64,000 nt of DNA. Origin: Mariniflexile fucanivorans (lineage in GTDB: Bacteria; Bacteroidota; Bacteroidia; Flavobacteriales; Flavobacteriaceae). The first letter of the stretch is position 1. Each line of letters begins with the position of its first letter. Position numbers and translations under genes: made by a program. The stretch covers positions 620,001-684,000 of the forward strand of contig NZ_SLUP01000001.1 in NCBI RefSeq assembly GCF_004341235.1. Direction: 5' to 3'. This document shows positions 45,743 to 55,306 of the stretch, in pieces. The notes below the pieces were generated by a model. That model worked only from the letters and a program-made list of their open reading frames with translations. It searched no databases and had not been told where the DNA came from.

Positions 45743-46735
45743 TTATTTTTTAATGTTTTTATTTTTTCTTCTTTTTCCTATTACATAAAATATTGCCATA
45801 ATAACTCCAAGCGCTAAAACAACAATTAATGCAAATGACGATTTTCCTGATTCTTCATCTGAATCTGCGGTTTCAGCATTGTCTGCTCCTTCAATTTTGC
45901 TTAAATCTACAGTAGGCGTGTTTAAATTGGATAGTTTTGCAGCTAATAATTTATAATCGGTATCTAAAATTGACGATTCATTTAAAAGCATATTTAAATT
46001 TTCATTCACTTTAGCCAATTGAGCGTCCAATCTGTTTTTCTCATCAGAATTATATTCACTTAATATGAGTTGCGTGTCGTAATTATTTCTAATTTTTTTA
46101 CTTAATTCATCTCTTTGACCAGTGATTCTAAGCATTTGCTCTTCGGCATCTGCCACATTTCTGTTAATGTTTTTAACAACATCATTTTGGATAAGCATTT
46201 GAGAATTTATTCCGTTTAATAAAGAATCAACTACTTTAAAGGCAACTGGTGGTGCTCCTTTATCATAAAGCGCTTTCTTTTGATCTTGGTAAACTGCTTT
46301 TTCTTCATTTAAAATATCAACTTTTTTTGTAGCTAAAGCAACTTCTTTCTTTTGAAGTGCTATTTGCTCTTGCAAATTTTCTTTTTGTCCTTTTAGTTGG
46401 TCAAGTTTACTGTTTACACCTGCGATGCCCGGCGATAGTTTTTTATCATTTATCGCTTTAACAGATGTTTCAAGTTGAGCTAATAAAGCTTGCAACGAGT
46501 CTCTTTGCTTAGAAACCATATTAACCAATTTTGTTTTACCATCTTTTTCAGCACCCAATAAATTTAGTTTTGAGTTGAGAAAATTAATAGAATCTTGGTT
46601 TTTTACTGAAACTAATACATTGGAACTTGTTTGATTTGCATCTTTTGTTAAAGATTGATCTGCGTTTTTGTCTGCTTTTGAACAATTAAAAGCTACAAAA
46701 GCAAATACACTTAGTAAAATAATTTTTGTTTTCAT
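45743..46735 (-). CDS. Coiled-coil lipoprotein with C-terminal transmembrane helix
   Basis: A 330-residue protein with a signal peptide and lipobox-like FAFNC (Cys18). Residues ~45-270 are a long coiled coil with heptads such as LDQLKGQKENLQEQIALQK. A transmembrane helix (about 301-321) and a KRRKNKNIKK basic tail close the chain. If both the lipid anchor and the C-terminal helix are used, the coil could span the periplasm between the two membranes. It is the first gene of the four-gene cluster and lies divergent from the OmpA-like gene. Confidence 0.75.
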   Translation of the reverse strand: MKTKIILLSVFAFVAFNCSKADKNADQSLTKDANQTSSNVLVSVKNQDSINFLNSKLNLLGAEKDGKTKLVNMVSKQRDSLQALLAQLETSVKAINDKKLSPGIAGVNSKLDQLKGQKENLQEQIALQKKEVALATKKVDILNEEKAVYQDQKKALYDKGAPPVAFKVVDSLLNGINSQMLIQNDVVKNINRNVADAEEQMLRITGQRDELSKKIRNNYDTQLILSEYNSDEKNRLDAQLAKVNENLNMLLNESSILDTDYKLLAAKLSNLNTPTVDLSKIEGADNAETADSDEESGKSSFALIVVLALGVIMAIFYVIGKRRKNKNIKK

Positions 46736-46803
46736 ATTTTGGATTATTAATTAATTAAAGAATATTGATTATCTTATAGTTATGACTGTAACTTTTTAAA
46801 AAA

Positions 46804-46827
46804 GTCACTATTTTTATAAAAAGTGAC
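46804..46827. promoter_or_regulatory. Inverted repeat in the divergent region of the envelope cluster
   Basis: GTCACT (46804-46809) and AGTGAC (46822-46827) form a dyad with an AT-rich centre, flanked by A and T runs. It lies midway between the lipoprotein gene and the OmpA-like gene, a suitable place for a shared operator. Confidence 0.4.
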
Positions 46828-46886
46828 CAAATAATAATTTCACCGTCTTATATATAGATTCCGTATTAATTATTAAATCCAACAAA

Positions 46887-47885
46887 ATGGCCTTAAAACA
46901 TATTATTATAGTATCGATAGCGCTATTTACAATAGCTTTTCATGCCCAAAACAAAACAGAAACCACCAGCGTTATTAGAATGTCTGAGGAAGATTTACAA
47001 GCTGTTATTGGCAAAATAGTTGAAGCCAAAAAACGAAATATGCGTGAGCATGGTAATATCAATGATCAAGGTAAGCCGCAAGAAATAGAATCAGACAGTT
47101 TTGAAATTGATTATCTAAACAAAGAAATAGAAGCTTTACAGAAACAAATAAACGCGACTAACTTAAAAAAAACGCCAAATCCTACTACGACACAAACAAA
47201 TAACAATTTATATTTAAGAAGGGATATAGAAGATTTAGAATTTAAAATTAACGAATTACGAAACTTACAAGCTAAACAGAATAGCAACGAACCAATTACC
47301 ATAATAATCGAAAAGGAACCATTAAAACAAACAAATACGCTCGAAAAAGATAGTTTAAACGTTATTTACAAACAAAAACTTCAATATAGTATAGATTCGC
47401 TATCGGCAGTTTTAAATAACAAGGTTGCTACTTTACAAACTTCAAATCCTGATTATTCAGATGATTTATCAAACATTGAGAAAAAGTTAATTGCCATTCA
47501 ATCTGAACTCAATCTTAAGAAAGCATCGCTTTCTAAAGAAAGCGTGCTTTTGAATAAATATAGCAGTTATAAAAATCAGATATTTTTTAAGAACAACTCT
47601 AAATCTATTGAAGAAAACCAATTTGAGAATTTGAATAATTTGGTTAAAATTTTAAATGAAAACAAGAATTTTGATGTGCTAGTGAAAGGATTCGCGAGTA
47701 AAAAAGGGTCCGCTGTTTATAACCAAAGCTTATCAATGGAACGTACTGAAACGATTAAAAAATATTTGATATCAAAAGGTATACATCCTACAAGGATTTT
47801 AACAATCAACTATGGTATTGATTATAAAGCGACTACCGATGACGAAGCACGACGTGTTGAAATATCGTTAGTTATCAGAAAATAG
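46887..47885 (+). CDS. OmpA-like peptidoglycan-binding protein
   Basis: A 332-residue exported protein. The signal peptide ends at AFHAQ (residue 21). The middle (~75-245) is coiled coil. The C-terminal ~115 residues form an OmpA domain: IFFKNNSKSIEENQFENLN, VLVKGFASKKGS and the peptidoglycan-binding helix RTETIKKYLISKG with R in DDEARRVEISL. It has no N-terminal barrel. It faces away from the four-gene cluster of coiled-coil and barrel proteins, so all five may form an envelope-spanning assembly. Confidence 0.87.
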   Translation: MALKHIIIVSIALFTIAFHAQNKTETTSVIRMSEEDLQAVIGKIVEAKKRNMREHGNINDQGKPQEIESDSFEIDYLNKEIEALQKQINATNLKKTPNPTTTQTNNNLYLRRDIEDLEFKINELRNLQAKQNSNEPITIIIEKEPLKQTNTLEKDSLNVIYKQKLQYSIDSLSAVLNNKVATLQTSNPDYSDDLSNIEKKLIAIQSELNLKKASLSKESVLLNKYSSYKNQIFFKNNSKSIEENQFENLNNLVKILNENKNFDVLVKGFASKKGSAVYNQSLSMERTETIKKYLISKGIHPTRILTINYGIDYKATTDDEARRVEISLVIRK

Positions 47886-47963
47886 GTTTATCGCTATTAT
47901 TTAAAATATCTATTCATTCTGAATATTATTTGATTCAAATAAGGAATGTTGCTATATTTACTT

Positions 47964-49643
47964 ATGGCAAATAATGTAATTCTTAAAATCACAGATTTAA
48001 CCATTTCCTTTGGAAGTAATGAAGTGATTCATCATATTTCTTATCATTTAAATCAAAATGAAATTTTAGGTATTGTAGGCGAATCGGGCTCGGGGAAATC
48101 GGTGTCTTCGCTCGCTATCTTGGGTTTGCTCCCAAATAAAATATCTAAAATCACATCAGGAAGTATTGTTTATAAAGACGTAGATTTAACTACGTTGTCA
48201 TCAAAAGCATTTCAAAGCATCCGAGGAAAAAAAATAGCGATGATTTTTCAAGAACCTATGAGTTCTTTAAACCCATCGATGACCTGCGGAAAACAAGTTC
48301 AAGAAATTTTATTACAACATACCAATTTATCTAAACAAGAAGCAAAATCTGAAACTCTAAATCTTTTTGAAAAAGTAAAATTGCCAGATGCCAGCCGCGT
48401 TTACAAAGCGTACCCACATGAAATTTCTGGAGGCCAAAAACAACGGGTTATGATTGCCATGGCAATAAGTTGTAAACCCGACATTTTAATTGCCGATGAA
48501 CCTACAACAGCATTGGATGTTACGGTGCAAAAAAACATCATTCAATTGCTAAAAGAGCTGCAAATTGAAACCCAAATGAGTATTATTTTTATAACACACG
48601 ATTTGTCTTTAATATCTGAAATCGCAGACCGCGTATTAGTTATGTATAAAGGCGCTATTGTAGAACAAGGCGTCGTTTCAACCATATTTAAAACACCTCA
48701 GCATACTTATACAAAGGCACTTATTAATTCGCGTCCTTCATTAAAAACACGCTTAAAAGTATTGCCAACTATTAAAGATTATTTGGAAAATACTACCAAA
48801 CATGAAATTATAACGCAAGAAGAACGTCAATTAAATCACGAAAAACTATACAGTAAACCGCCTTTATTAGAAGTTATTAATGTGGAGAAGGAATATATTT
48901 CCAAATCGGGTTGGTTTACAAAACCAGAATCTTTTAAAGCAGTAAATGATGTTAGTTTTAAATTATATGAAGGTGAAACCTTGGGGTTGGTAGGCGAATC
49001 GGGTTGCGGAAAATCGACGTTGGGAAATGCCATTCTTCAATTAGATAAAGCGACCGCTGGAAAAATTCTTTATCAAGGTATTGATATTACAAAATTACCA
49101 AATTCAGAAATTAAAAAACTTCGAAAAGACATTCAAATAATTTTTCAAGATCCTTATTCATCACTAAACCCTAGAATGCCCGTAGGTGAGGCTATTATGG
49201 AACCTATGAAAGTGCATAAGCTTTATAATAATGATGTAGAACGAAAAGAAAAAACAATTGAAATTTTAAATAAAGTAGGCTTATCTGAAGATTATTTTAA
49301 CCGCTATCCCCATGAATTTTCAGGTGGGCAACGTCAACGCATTGGTATTGCCAGAACAATTGCCTTACAACCTAAATTGATTGTGTGTGACGAGTCGGTT
49401 TCGGCGTTGGATATTTCGGTGCAAGCGCAGGTTTTAAACCTCTTAAACTCACTTAAAGATACGTTTGGATTTACCTATATTTTTATATCGCACGATTTGG
49501 CAGTTGTAAAATATATGAGTGACCAATTACTAGTTATGAATAAGGGTAAAATAGAAGAATTGGACGATGCAGATGTTATATATGCATCGCCCAAAACAGA
49601 TTACACAAAAAAATTAATTGATGCCATCCCTAAAGGATTATAG
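47964..49643 (+). CDS. Fused dual-ATPase peptide ABC transporter subunit (YejF/GsiA-like)
   Basis: A 559-residue ATP-binding protein made of two ABC domains that each power a dipeptide/oligopeptide-type importer. First domain: Walker A GESGSGKS, signature SGGQKQRV, Walker B ILIADEP. Second: [23 protein letters not shown], where the Walker B glutamate is kept. An oligopeptide_HPY helix follows domain one. I start at the ATG at 47964; an in-frame ATG 18 bases earlier is possible but lies within a likely TATATTTA promoter. The permease and binding-protein genes are not adjacent. Confidence 0.92.
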   Translation: MANNVILKITDLTISFGSNEVIHHISYHLNQNEILGIVGESGSGKSVSSLAILGLLPNKISKITSGSIVYKDVDLTTLSSKAFQSIRGKKIAMIFQEPMSSLNPSMTCGKQVQEILLQHTNLSKQEAKSETLNLFEKVKLPDASRVYKAYPHEISGGQKQRVMIAMAISCKPDILIADEPTTALDVTVQKNIIQLLKELQIETQMSIIFITHDLSLISEIADRVLVMYKGAIVEQGVVSTIFKTPQHTYTKALINSRPSLKTRLKVLPTIKDYLENTTKHEIITQEERQLNHEKLYSKPPLLEVINVEKEYISKSGWFTKPESFKAVNDVSFKLYEGETLGLVGESGCGKSTLGNAILQLDKATAGKILYQGIDITKLPNSEIKKLRKDIQIIFQDPYSSLNPRMPVGEAIMEPMKVHKLYNNDVERKEKTIEILNKVGLSEDYFNRYPHEFSGGQRQRIGIARTIALQPKLIVCDESVSALDISVQAQVLNLLNSLKDTFGFTYIFISHDLAVVKYMSDQLLVMNKGKIEELDDADVIYASPKTDYTKKLIDAIPKGL

Positions 49644-50000
49644 CATAAAAATTTTCTTAGTTAAATACATTAAGCTTTTTAAAAATTGTAAATTCTCACG
49701 AACTGTTTCTTTGAATTTACTTTCATTAAATGTAGGTTGTTCAGGTAGATTTGTTGCAAAATTCATAGGCTTCAAGTTTATGGTAGATTTGGGAATCTAT
49801 TTATTTTGTTTGGTTAATTTGACTCTTGCTAATATATAACGTTTTTTAAGTATATCAGTTTAAAAACACATAAATTCGTTTAAATGCGTTTATTTTTAAC
49901 ATTTAAATCTATTATGTAGTTAAAATACTTCTTTTTTACTATTAAAATAAATGGAGTTATAAGTAAAATCTATTTTAATAAGCAGTCTTATTTTCTTAAT
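49644..50000. other. 357-base intergenic stretch
   Basis: AT-rich gap between the ABC gene and the convergent hydrolase gene. The only coding hint is a 42-codon minus-strand frame (49638-49766) beginning MNFATNLPEQPTFNESKFKE, with a protein-like composition but no clear promoter; it might be a gene remnant. No hairpin with a convincing T run was found. Confidence 0.3.
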
Positions 50001-50894
50001 TTATCTATAAGCATGAACTTCTAAAAAATCCATAAGTTTTTTTTTATAAGCATCTCCACCAATAGCTGCTAAATTATGATGACCTCCCCCTTTTACTAGA
50101 ACAAATGATTTGTCTTTTGATGCCAAATTTTCAAACAAAGCATGTCCATAATCCACACTAATATTTTCATCTTGATCACCATGAGAAATTAATATGGGCT
50201 GTGTTATATGTTTTACAGACTGAATTGGAGAAACTTCATCTGGATTAAATTTAGCGATTTCACCAGCTTGGTTTAATGCGATATTTGAAGCAAACTTAAT
50301 TCCTATACCATACAAAAAATGCTTTTGGTAATCATAAACTATCTGCCTCAAATTGGTAAAAGTACTTTCTACAATTCCAAATTGTATCCTTTTATCATAC
50401 TCCATTGCTTGAATGGCTATGGCGCCACCTAAAGAATTACCCCAAATAGCTACTTTGGTTTCTGGTATTTTAGTTTTAATGGTATCAACTATTGCTTTAA
50501 TGTCTTTTTTTTCAAGATAACCGTATGTCGAGTACAGTCCGTCACTTTCACCATGTGCCCTATTATCAAAAAACCAACAATCATATCCTTTTTTGGCGAG
50601 ATTAATTGCCAGATTAGAGAAATGTTCTTTACAACCTCCAACTCCATGAACTAAAATTAATGAAGCTTTGGGTTTCTTTAAAATAGATTTTACATGAAAA
50701 CCTTTAAGTTTTGTTGAATCAAAGGAAACTACAACAACTTTATCGTAACTAATAGAATCAGTTAATAAATAATTTATCGCAGTAACTCTTGGTGGTTTTA
50801 TTATAGAATATGGAAGCACATGTATTAAAACCACATATCCAGCGACTCCTAAAAACAGTGCAAGGACTATTAAAAATTTATACCTTTTTTTCAA
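50001..50894 (-). CDS. Alpha/beta hydrolase with N-terminal membrane anchor
   Basis: A 297-residue hydrolase. One transmembrane helix (residues 7-27) anchors it. The oxyanion turn is LVHGVGGCKEH, the nucleophile elbow GNSLGG (S154), the acid is in SHGDQDENI and the histidine in GGGHHN near residue 273. It resembles the BAAT/dipeptidyl-type serine hydrolases of the Hydrolase_4 group; the substrate is unknown. It starts four bases after the CoA-transferase subunit B gene, so it belongs to that operon. Confidence 0.88.
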   Translation of the reverse strand: MKKRYKFLIVLALFLGVAGYVVLIHVLPYSIIKPPRVTAINYLLTDSISYDKVVVVSFDSTKLKGFHVKSILKKPKASLILVHGVGGCKEHFSNLAINLAKKGYDCWFFDNRAHGESDGLYSTYGYLEKKDIKAIVDTIKTKIPETKVAIWGNSLGGAIAIQAMEYDKRIQFGIVESTFTNLRQIVYDYQKHFLYGIGIKFASNIALNQAGEIAKFNPDEVSPIQSVKHITQPILISHGDQDENISVDYGHALFENLASKDKSFVLVKGGGHHNLAAIGGDAYKKKLMDFLEVHAYR

Positions 50895-50897
50895 GGC

Positions 50898-51557
50898 TTA
50901 ATTATTTATATCCATTTCTGGAATATCACCTTCAATAATTAAAGTGCCTTCTGTAGCTTCTTTAATGGCTTCAACCGAAATTCCTGGAGCACGTTCTAAA
51001 AGTTTGAAACCTTTATCGGTAACCTCAAGAACAGCTAAGTTGGTCACAATTTTTTTTACACAGCCAACTCCTGTTAATGGCAATGAGCAACGCTTTAATA
51101 ATTTAGATTCTCCTGCTTTATTAGTGTGCATCATAGCAACGATAATATTTTCAGCACTGGCAACTAAGTCCATAGCACCTCCCATACCTTTAACCAGACG
51201 TCCAGGAATTTTCCAATTGGCAATATCGCCGTTTTCAGCGACCTCCATGGCTCCTAAAATAGTTAAATCGACATGTTTGCCTCGAATCATGGAAAAACTT
51301 ATGGCTGAGTCGAAAAAACTAGCTCCCGGTAATGTGGTAATGGTTTGTTTACCTGCGTTAATCACATCGGCGTCTTCTTCACCTTCAAAAGGAAATGGTC
51401 CCATGCCCAAAACGCCATTTTCACTTTGAAATTCTACCTCTATATCATTACGCACATAATTGGCAACCAAGGTTGGAATACCGATGCCTAAGTTTACATA
51501 ATAGCCATTTTTTACTTCCTTAGCTATTCGCTTTGCGATTCCTATTTTGTCTAACAT
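50898..51557 (-). CDS. scoB: 3-oxoacid CoA-transferase subunit B
   Basis: A 219-residue beta subunit of a family I CoA-transferase. The catalytic glutamate is E46 in SENGVLGMG, and the GLGGAMDLV-type segment reads GMGGAMDLVA. With subunit A it moves CoA between succinyl-CoA and an acetoacetate-like 3-oxoacid, or between related acids. The A and B genes are separated by 92 bases of non-coding sequence, more than usual for this pair. Confidence 0.93.
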   Translation of the reverse strand: MLDKIGIAKRIAKEVKNGYYVNLGIGIPTLVANYVRNDIEVEFQSENGVLGMGPFPFEGEEDADVINAGKQTITTLPGASFFDSAISFSMIRGKHVDLTILGAMEVAENGDIANWKIPGRLVKGMGGAMDLVASAENIIVAMMHTNKAGESKLLKRCSLPLTGVGCVKKIVTNLAVLEVTDKGFKLLERAPGISVEAIKEATEGTLIIEGDIPEMDINN

Positions 51558-51649
51558 GTTTTTAGTTATAATGTTGAAAGTATAAAAGTTACTTACTCGT
51601 GCTCATAAAAACCTAAGCGCAGTTTAAGTCCTTATAACTTTAAACTTAT

Positions 51650-52351
51650 TTAGTTTCTTTGTCTTACTGTTCGTTGTTCAATGCGTTTTTCATAGTGGTT
51701 TCCTTGAAAAATTCGTTGCACAAAAATACCTGGAATATGAATTTGATTGGGGTCTAAAGTTCCAAGTGGTACCAATTCTTCAACCTCAGCAACTGTTATT
51801 TTTGCGGCGCCACACATAACAGGATTAAAATTTCTGGCAGTTCCTTTAAAAATTAAATTACCTGCGGCATCGCCTTTCCAAGCTTTTACAAAAGCAAAAT
51901 CGGCTTTAAAAGCGTGTTCCAACACATACATTTTTCCATCAAATTCCCGGGTTTCTTTTCCTTCGGCTACTTCCGTTCCATATCCTGCGGGTGTGTAAAT
52001 AGCTGGAAAACCAGCCTGTGCTGCTCTGCAACGTTCTGCTAACGTCCCTTGTGGAATAAGTTCCACATCCAATTCGCCAGAAAGCATTTGGCGTTCAAAT
52101 TCATCATTTTCACCCACATAAGACGATATCATCTTTTTAATTTGATGCTTTTGAAGTAATAAACCCAATCCAAAATCATCTACACCTGCGTTATTAGAAA
52201 TGCATGTTAAACCTTTGATACCGAGTTTTACTAATTGGGCAATCGCATTTTCTGGAATGCCACTAAGCCCAAAACCACCGACCATACAGGTAATATTATC
52301 TGTAACACCTTTAAGGGCCTCTTCAACATTAGCTACTTTTTTATTAATCAT
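51650..52351 (-). CDS. scoA: 3-oxoacid CoA-transferase subunit A
   Basis: A 233-residue alpha subunit. The [13 protein letters not shown] segment (residues ~22-34) is the usual coenzyme A transferase signature, and [12 protein letters not shown] occurs near the C-terminus. It probably takes part in ketone-body or branched-chain acid use. The gene lies first in a scoA-scoB-hydrolase operon on the minus strand. Confidence 0.94.
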   Translation of the reverse strand: MINKKVANVEEALKGVTDNITCMVGGFGLSGIPENAIAQLVKLGIKGLTCISNNAGVDDFGLGLLLQKHQIKKMISSYVGENDEFERQMLSGELDVELIPQGTLAERCRAAQAGFPAIYTPAGYGTEVAEGKETREFDGKMYVLEHAFKADFAFVKAWKGDAAGNLIFKGTARNFNPVMCGAAKITVAEVEELVPLGTLDPNQIHIPGIFVQRIFQGNHYEKRIEQRTVRQRN

Positions 52352-52384
52352 GCTTATTTTGTTTATTGCTTTTTAAAAATACGA

Positions 52385-52417
52385 AATAAAAAAGCCATTC
52401 TAAAAGGAATGGCTTTT
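52385..52417 (-). terminator. Terminator of the ricT-gldH-PBP1A operon
   Basis: AAAAGCCATTC and GAATGGCTTTT pair around TAAAAG (plus-strand view CCTTTTA loop), with a T run on the minus-strand exit side. It lies between the PBP1A stop codon and the scoA gene. Confidence 0.75.
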
Positions 52418-52448
52418 CATTTTTATGTTAAAAAGTAGAAACTTGTTA

Positions 52449-54779
52449 TTAAAAATTCAAATCATCGGGTGTGCTTCCAGATTCTTCCCCATTTACATAA
52501 TTACCAGATTCTTTAGAACAATCTACATTAATAGAAAGGTTTTTAGGAACTTCAAAATTACCTGTTGATACATCTAAAGTTTTATCAGCATAACAACTTT
52601 TCATAAACAGTCCCCAAATTGGTAACGCCATAGAAGCTCCTTGACCATAAGTAATGGATCTAAAATGCGCAGCTCTATCTTCGGCGCCTACCCAAACACC
52701 TGTTACAAGGTTTGGTACCATACCCATAAACCAACCATCACTTTGGTTTTGTGTGGTTCCTGTTTTTCCTGCAATTGGGTTGGTTAACGCATACGGATAT
52801 CCTGTAATAATTTCTTTATAAACACCATAAGGCTCGCCAGTTCTTCTTAATCTTGCACCAGAACCAAATTGGGTAACACCCTCTAAAAGTTTTACGGTTA
52901 CGTACGCCTCTTCTTCACCTAAAACATCGCGTGTTTCTGGTTTAAATTGATACAAAATAGTGCCGTTTTTATCTTCAATAGTAGTTACCATGACTGGTTT
53001 TGTGTAAACACCTTTGTTAGCAAAAGCTGCATAGGCGCCAACCATTTCGTAAACACTTAAATCGGCAGTTCCCAATGCTATGGAAGGTACCGCAGGAATA
53101 TCGGATTCTATTCCTAATTTCTTAACTAAATCTATTACTGGTTTTGGACCAACTTTGTCCATTAAGCGGGCTGTAATGGTATTTACTGAATTAGCTAAAG
53201 CATCCTTTAACGTTCTGGTTCCACCATAATCGCCACCAGAATTTTTAGGACACCAATCTTTAAGGTTTCCATATTTATTGGCTTCTATACAAAAAGGAGT
53301 ATCTGGAAATACATCACAAGGTGAATAATGTAATTGATCGATAGCTGTGGCATACACAAAAGGTTTAAAGGTTGACCCCACTTGTCTCTTACCTTGCTTT
53401 ACCATATCATATTGAAAATGACGGTAATTAATACCTCCAACCCATGCTTTTACATGTCCTGTTTGTGGATCCATAGCCATCATACCTGTACGTAAAAATG
53501 TTTTGTAATACCGTATGGAATCAATGGGTTTCATAATCGTATCTATCTCGGTTGCTTTTCCTTTTTTCCAAGCAAAAACAGACATTTCGGTAGGTTTGTA
53601 AAAAGAAGCTTCAATTTCTTTATCAGACTTATCTAAATCATATTTCATTTTTCTCCAACGCTCCGATTGCTTCATGGCGCCTCTTAATAATGACTTAATC
53701 TCATCTGCTGATAAATCTATAAATGGTGCTGTTTTATTTTTTTCTGGTGTGTTTTGACTAAAAAAGGCAGCCTGCAATCTGGACATGTGATCTTGAACCG
53801 CATTTTCAGCATATAATTGCATACGAGAATCGATGGTGGTATGAATTTTTAAACCATCGTTATATAAGTTATATTTTGAACCATCTGGTTTCGGATTGTT
53901 TTTTATCCAATCTTTCATAAAACCATCTAAATAGGTTCTGAAGTAAGTGGCTATACCTTCGCGGTGAGATTCTGGATTGTAGTTTAAATCTAGAGGTGTT
54001 TTTTGAAGGGAGTCTTTAACTTTCTCATCAATATAATCGTATTTATACATTTGTGCTAATACTACATTTCTTCTTTGCAGTGTAAGCTCAGGACGTTTTC
54101 TTGGGTTGAATAATGATGAGTTTTTAAACATCCCAACAAGCATTGCTGATTCCTTTAAATCTAAATCTTTAGGTTCTTTTCCAAAGTAAATTCTAGCAGC
54201 GCTTCTAATACCATCGGCATTATTTAAAAAATCGTAAATATTGAAATACTGTGCGATAATTTCCTCTTTGGTGTATTGCCTTTCTAAACGGGTGGCAATA
54301 ATCCATTCTTTAATTTTTTGGGTCATCCTGCCCAATTTATTTTTAGAACCTTCACCATGAAACAACTGTTTTGCCAATTGTTGAGAAATGGTACTGGCAC
54401 CACCTCCACTACCCATTTTAACAATAGCCCTTAAAGTTCCAACAGCATCAATACCTGAATGATCGTGAAAACGTGCATCTTCAGTTGCCAGTAAAGCTTC
54501 TACTAAATGCTTTGGTAATTCATCGTACTCAACAGGCGTTCTATTATCATTTAAATAAAATTTACCTATAGTTTTTCCATCAGAAGAAATAATTTCGGCT
54601 GCAAGATTTGTTTTAGGATTTTCTAAAACCGTATGGTCTGGCATCTCACCAAAAAGTCCCCAAGATGCTAATAAAAACATAAGGATTGCTAAAAGAATAC
54701 CTCCTATAAAGAGCATCCAAAACCAACGAATGTATTTTGAAAAGTCTTGAGTTACTGATGTTTGTTTTTTTGCTGCCAT
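52449..54779 (-). CDS. Class A penicillin-binding protein 1A
   Basis: A 776-residue bifunctional peptidoglycan synthase. A transmembrane helix (about 19-40) is followed by the GT51 transglycosylase with E100 in ATEDARFHDHSGID. The transpeptidase has the serine motif STFK (S469, K472), an SVN motif in NSVNTITARL and KTG in AGKTGTTQNQSDGW. It polymerises lipid II and cross-links stems. It is the last gene of the operon with ricT and gldH, which starts 35 bases upstream of it. Confidence 0.95.
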   Translation of the reverse strand: MAAKKQTSVTQDFSKYIRWFWMLFIGGILLAILMFLLASWGLFGEMPDHTVLENPKTNLAAEIISSDGKTIGKFYLNDNRTPVEYDELPKHLVEALLATEDARFHDHSGIDAVGTLRAIVKMGSGGGASTISQQLAKQLFHGEGSKNKLGRMTQKIKEWIIATRLERQYTKEEIIAQYFNIYDFLNNADGIRSAARIYFGKEPKDLDLKESAMLVGMFKNSSLFNPRKRPELTLQRRNVVLAQMYKYDYIDEKVKDSLQKTPLDLNYNPESHREGIATYFRTYLDGFMKDWIKNNPKPDGSKYNLYNDGLKIHTTIDSRMQLYAENAVQDHMSRLQAAFFSQNTPEKNKTAPFIDLSADEIKSLLRGAMKQSERWRKMKYDLDKSDKEIEASFYKPTEMSVFAWKKGKATEIDTIMKPIDSIRYYKTFLRTGMMAMDPQTGHVKAWVGGINYRHFQYDMVKQGKRQVGSTFKPFVYATAIDQLHYSPCDVFPDTPFCIEANKYGNLKDWCPKNSGGDYGGTRTLKDALANSVNTITARLMDKVGPKPVIDLVKKLGIESDIPAVPSIALGTADLSVYEMVGAYAAFANKGVYTKPVMVTTIEDKNGTILYQFKPETRDVLGEEEAYVTVKLLEGVTQFGSGARLRRTGEPYGVYKEIITGYPYALTNPIAGKTGTTQNQSDGWFMGMVPNLVTGVWVGAEDRAAHFRSITYGQGASMALPIWGLFMKSCYADKTLDVSTGNFEVPKNLSINVDCSKESGNYVNGEESGSTPDDLNF

Positions 54780-54814
54780 AGTTTAAGTGGCTTAAAGATT
54801 TTTAATTTATAAAA

Positions 54815-55306
54815 TTATTTTATACTTGGTTTCTCAATTCTAAAACCAACATCGGTAATGCCTTCAAGCTCTACCACGCCATTAACTTTTCCGTTTTCGC
54901 GCATAGCATGTTGAATTTTAACCACATAGTCTCCTTTTTCCTTAAAAACAACCTGTTCTTTATACCAAAGTTTATTTTCTTTAATATCGGTTAAACCAGT
55001 ACCTAAAAACTTACCTGAAGGATCTGCCATTTTATATTCTAACGTGTCTTTTATTGTTTTTCCATGCGGAAAAGTCATTTCAACAATTAAAAATATATTA
55101 TTGTATTTATAGGTATTAGTGTTTCTTAAATTAACAAACAAATTGTAGGCGTTTGTTGAATCTGGAGCCTTGATATTAAAACTTGCAACAGAGTCTTTAT
55201 GCCATTTGTTTGGTACGGGTTGATAGACATCAAAAACACGATTAGGGTCGCAAGATGTAAATATTATAGAAGCTAATAACAAAAATAATGTGGCACTATT
55301 TCTCAA
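54815..55306 (-). CDS. gldH: Gliding motility lipoprotein GldH
   Basis: A 163-residue lipoprotein needed for Bacteroidota gliding. The signal peptide is RNSATLFLLLASIIFTSC with the lipobox cysteine at residue 19. The mature part shows YQPVPNKWHKDSVASFNI, MTFPHGKTIKDTLEY and WYKEQVVFKEKGDYVVKIQH, characteristic of GldH. I choose a TTG start at 55306, because no ATG gives a signal peptide; it overlaps the ricT 3' end by 11 bases. GldH is thought to act with other Gld proteins in surface adhesin movement. Confidence 0.9.
   Translation of the reverse strand: MRNSATLFLLLASIIFTSCDPNRVFDVYQPVPNKWHKDSVASFNIKAPDSTNAYNLFVNLRNTNTYKYNNIFLIVEMTFPHGKTIKDTLEYKMADPSGKFLGTGLTDIKENKLWYKEQVVFKEKGDYVVKIQHAMRENGKVNGVVELEGITDVGFRIEKPSIK

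Noticed and set aside
49638-49766. 42-codon minus-strand frame
   Set aside because: Its composition is protein-like, but there is no promoter or family; it is mentioned only with the intergenic stretch.
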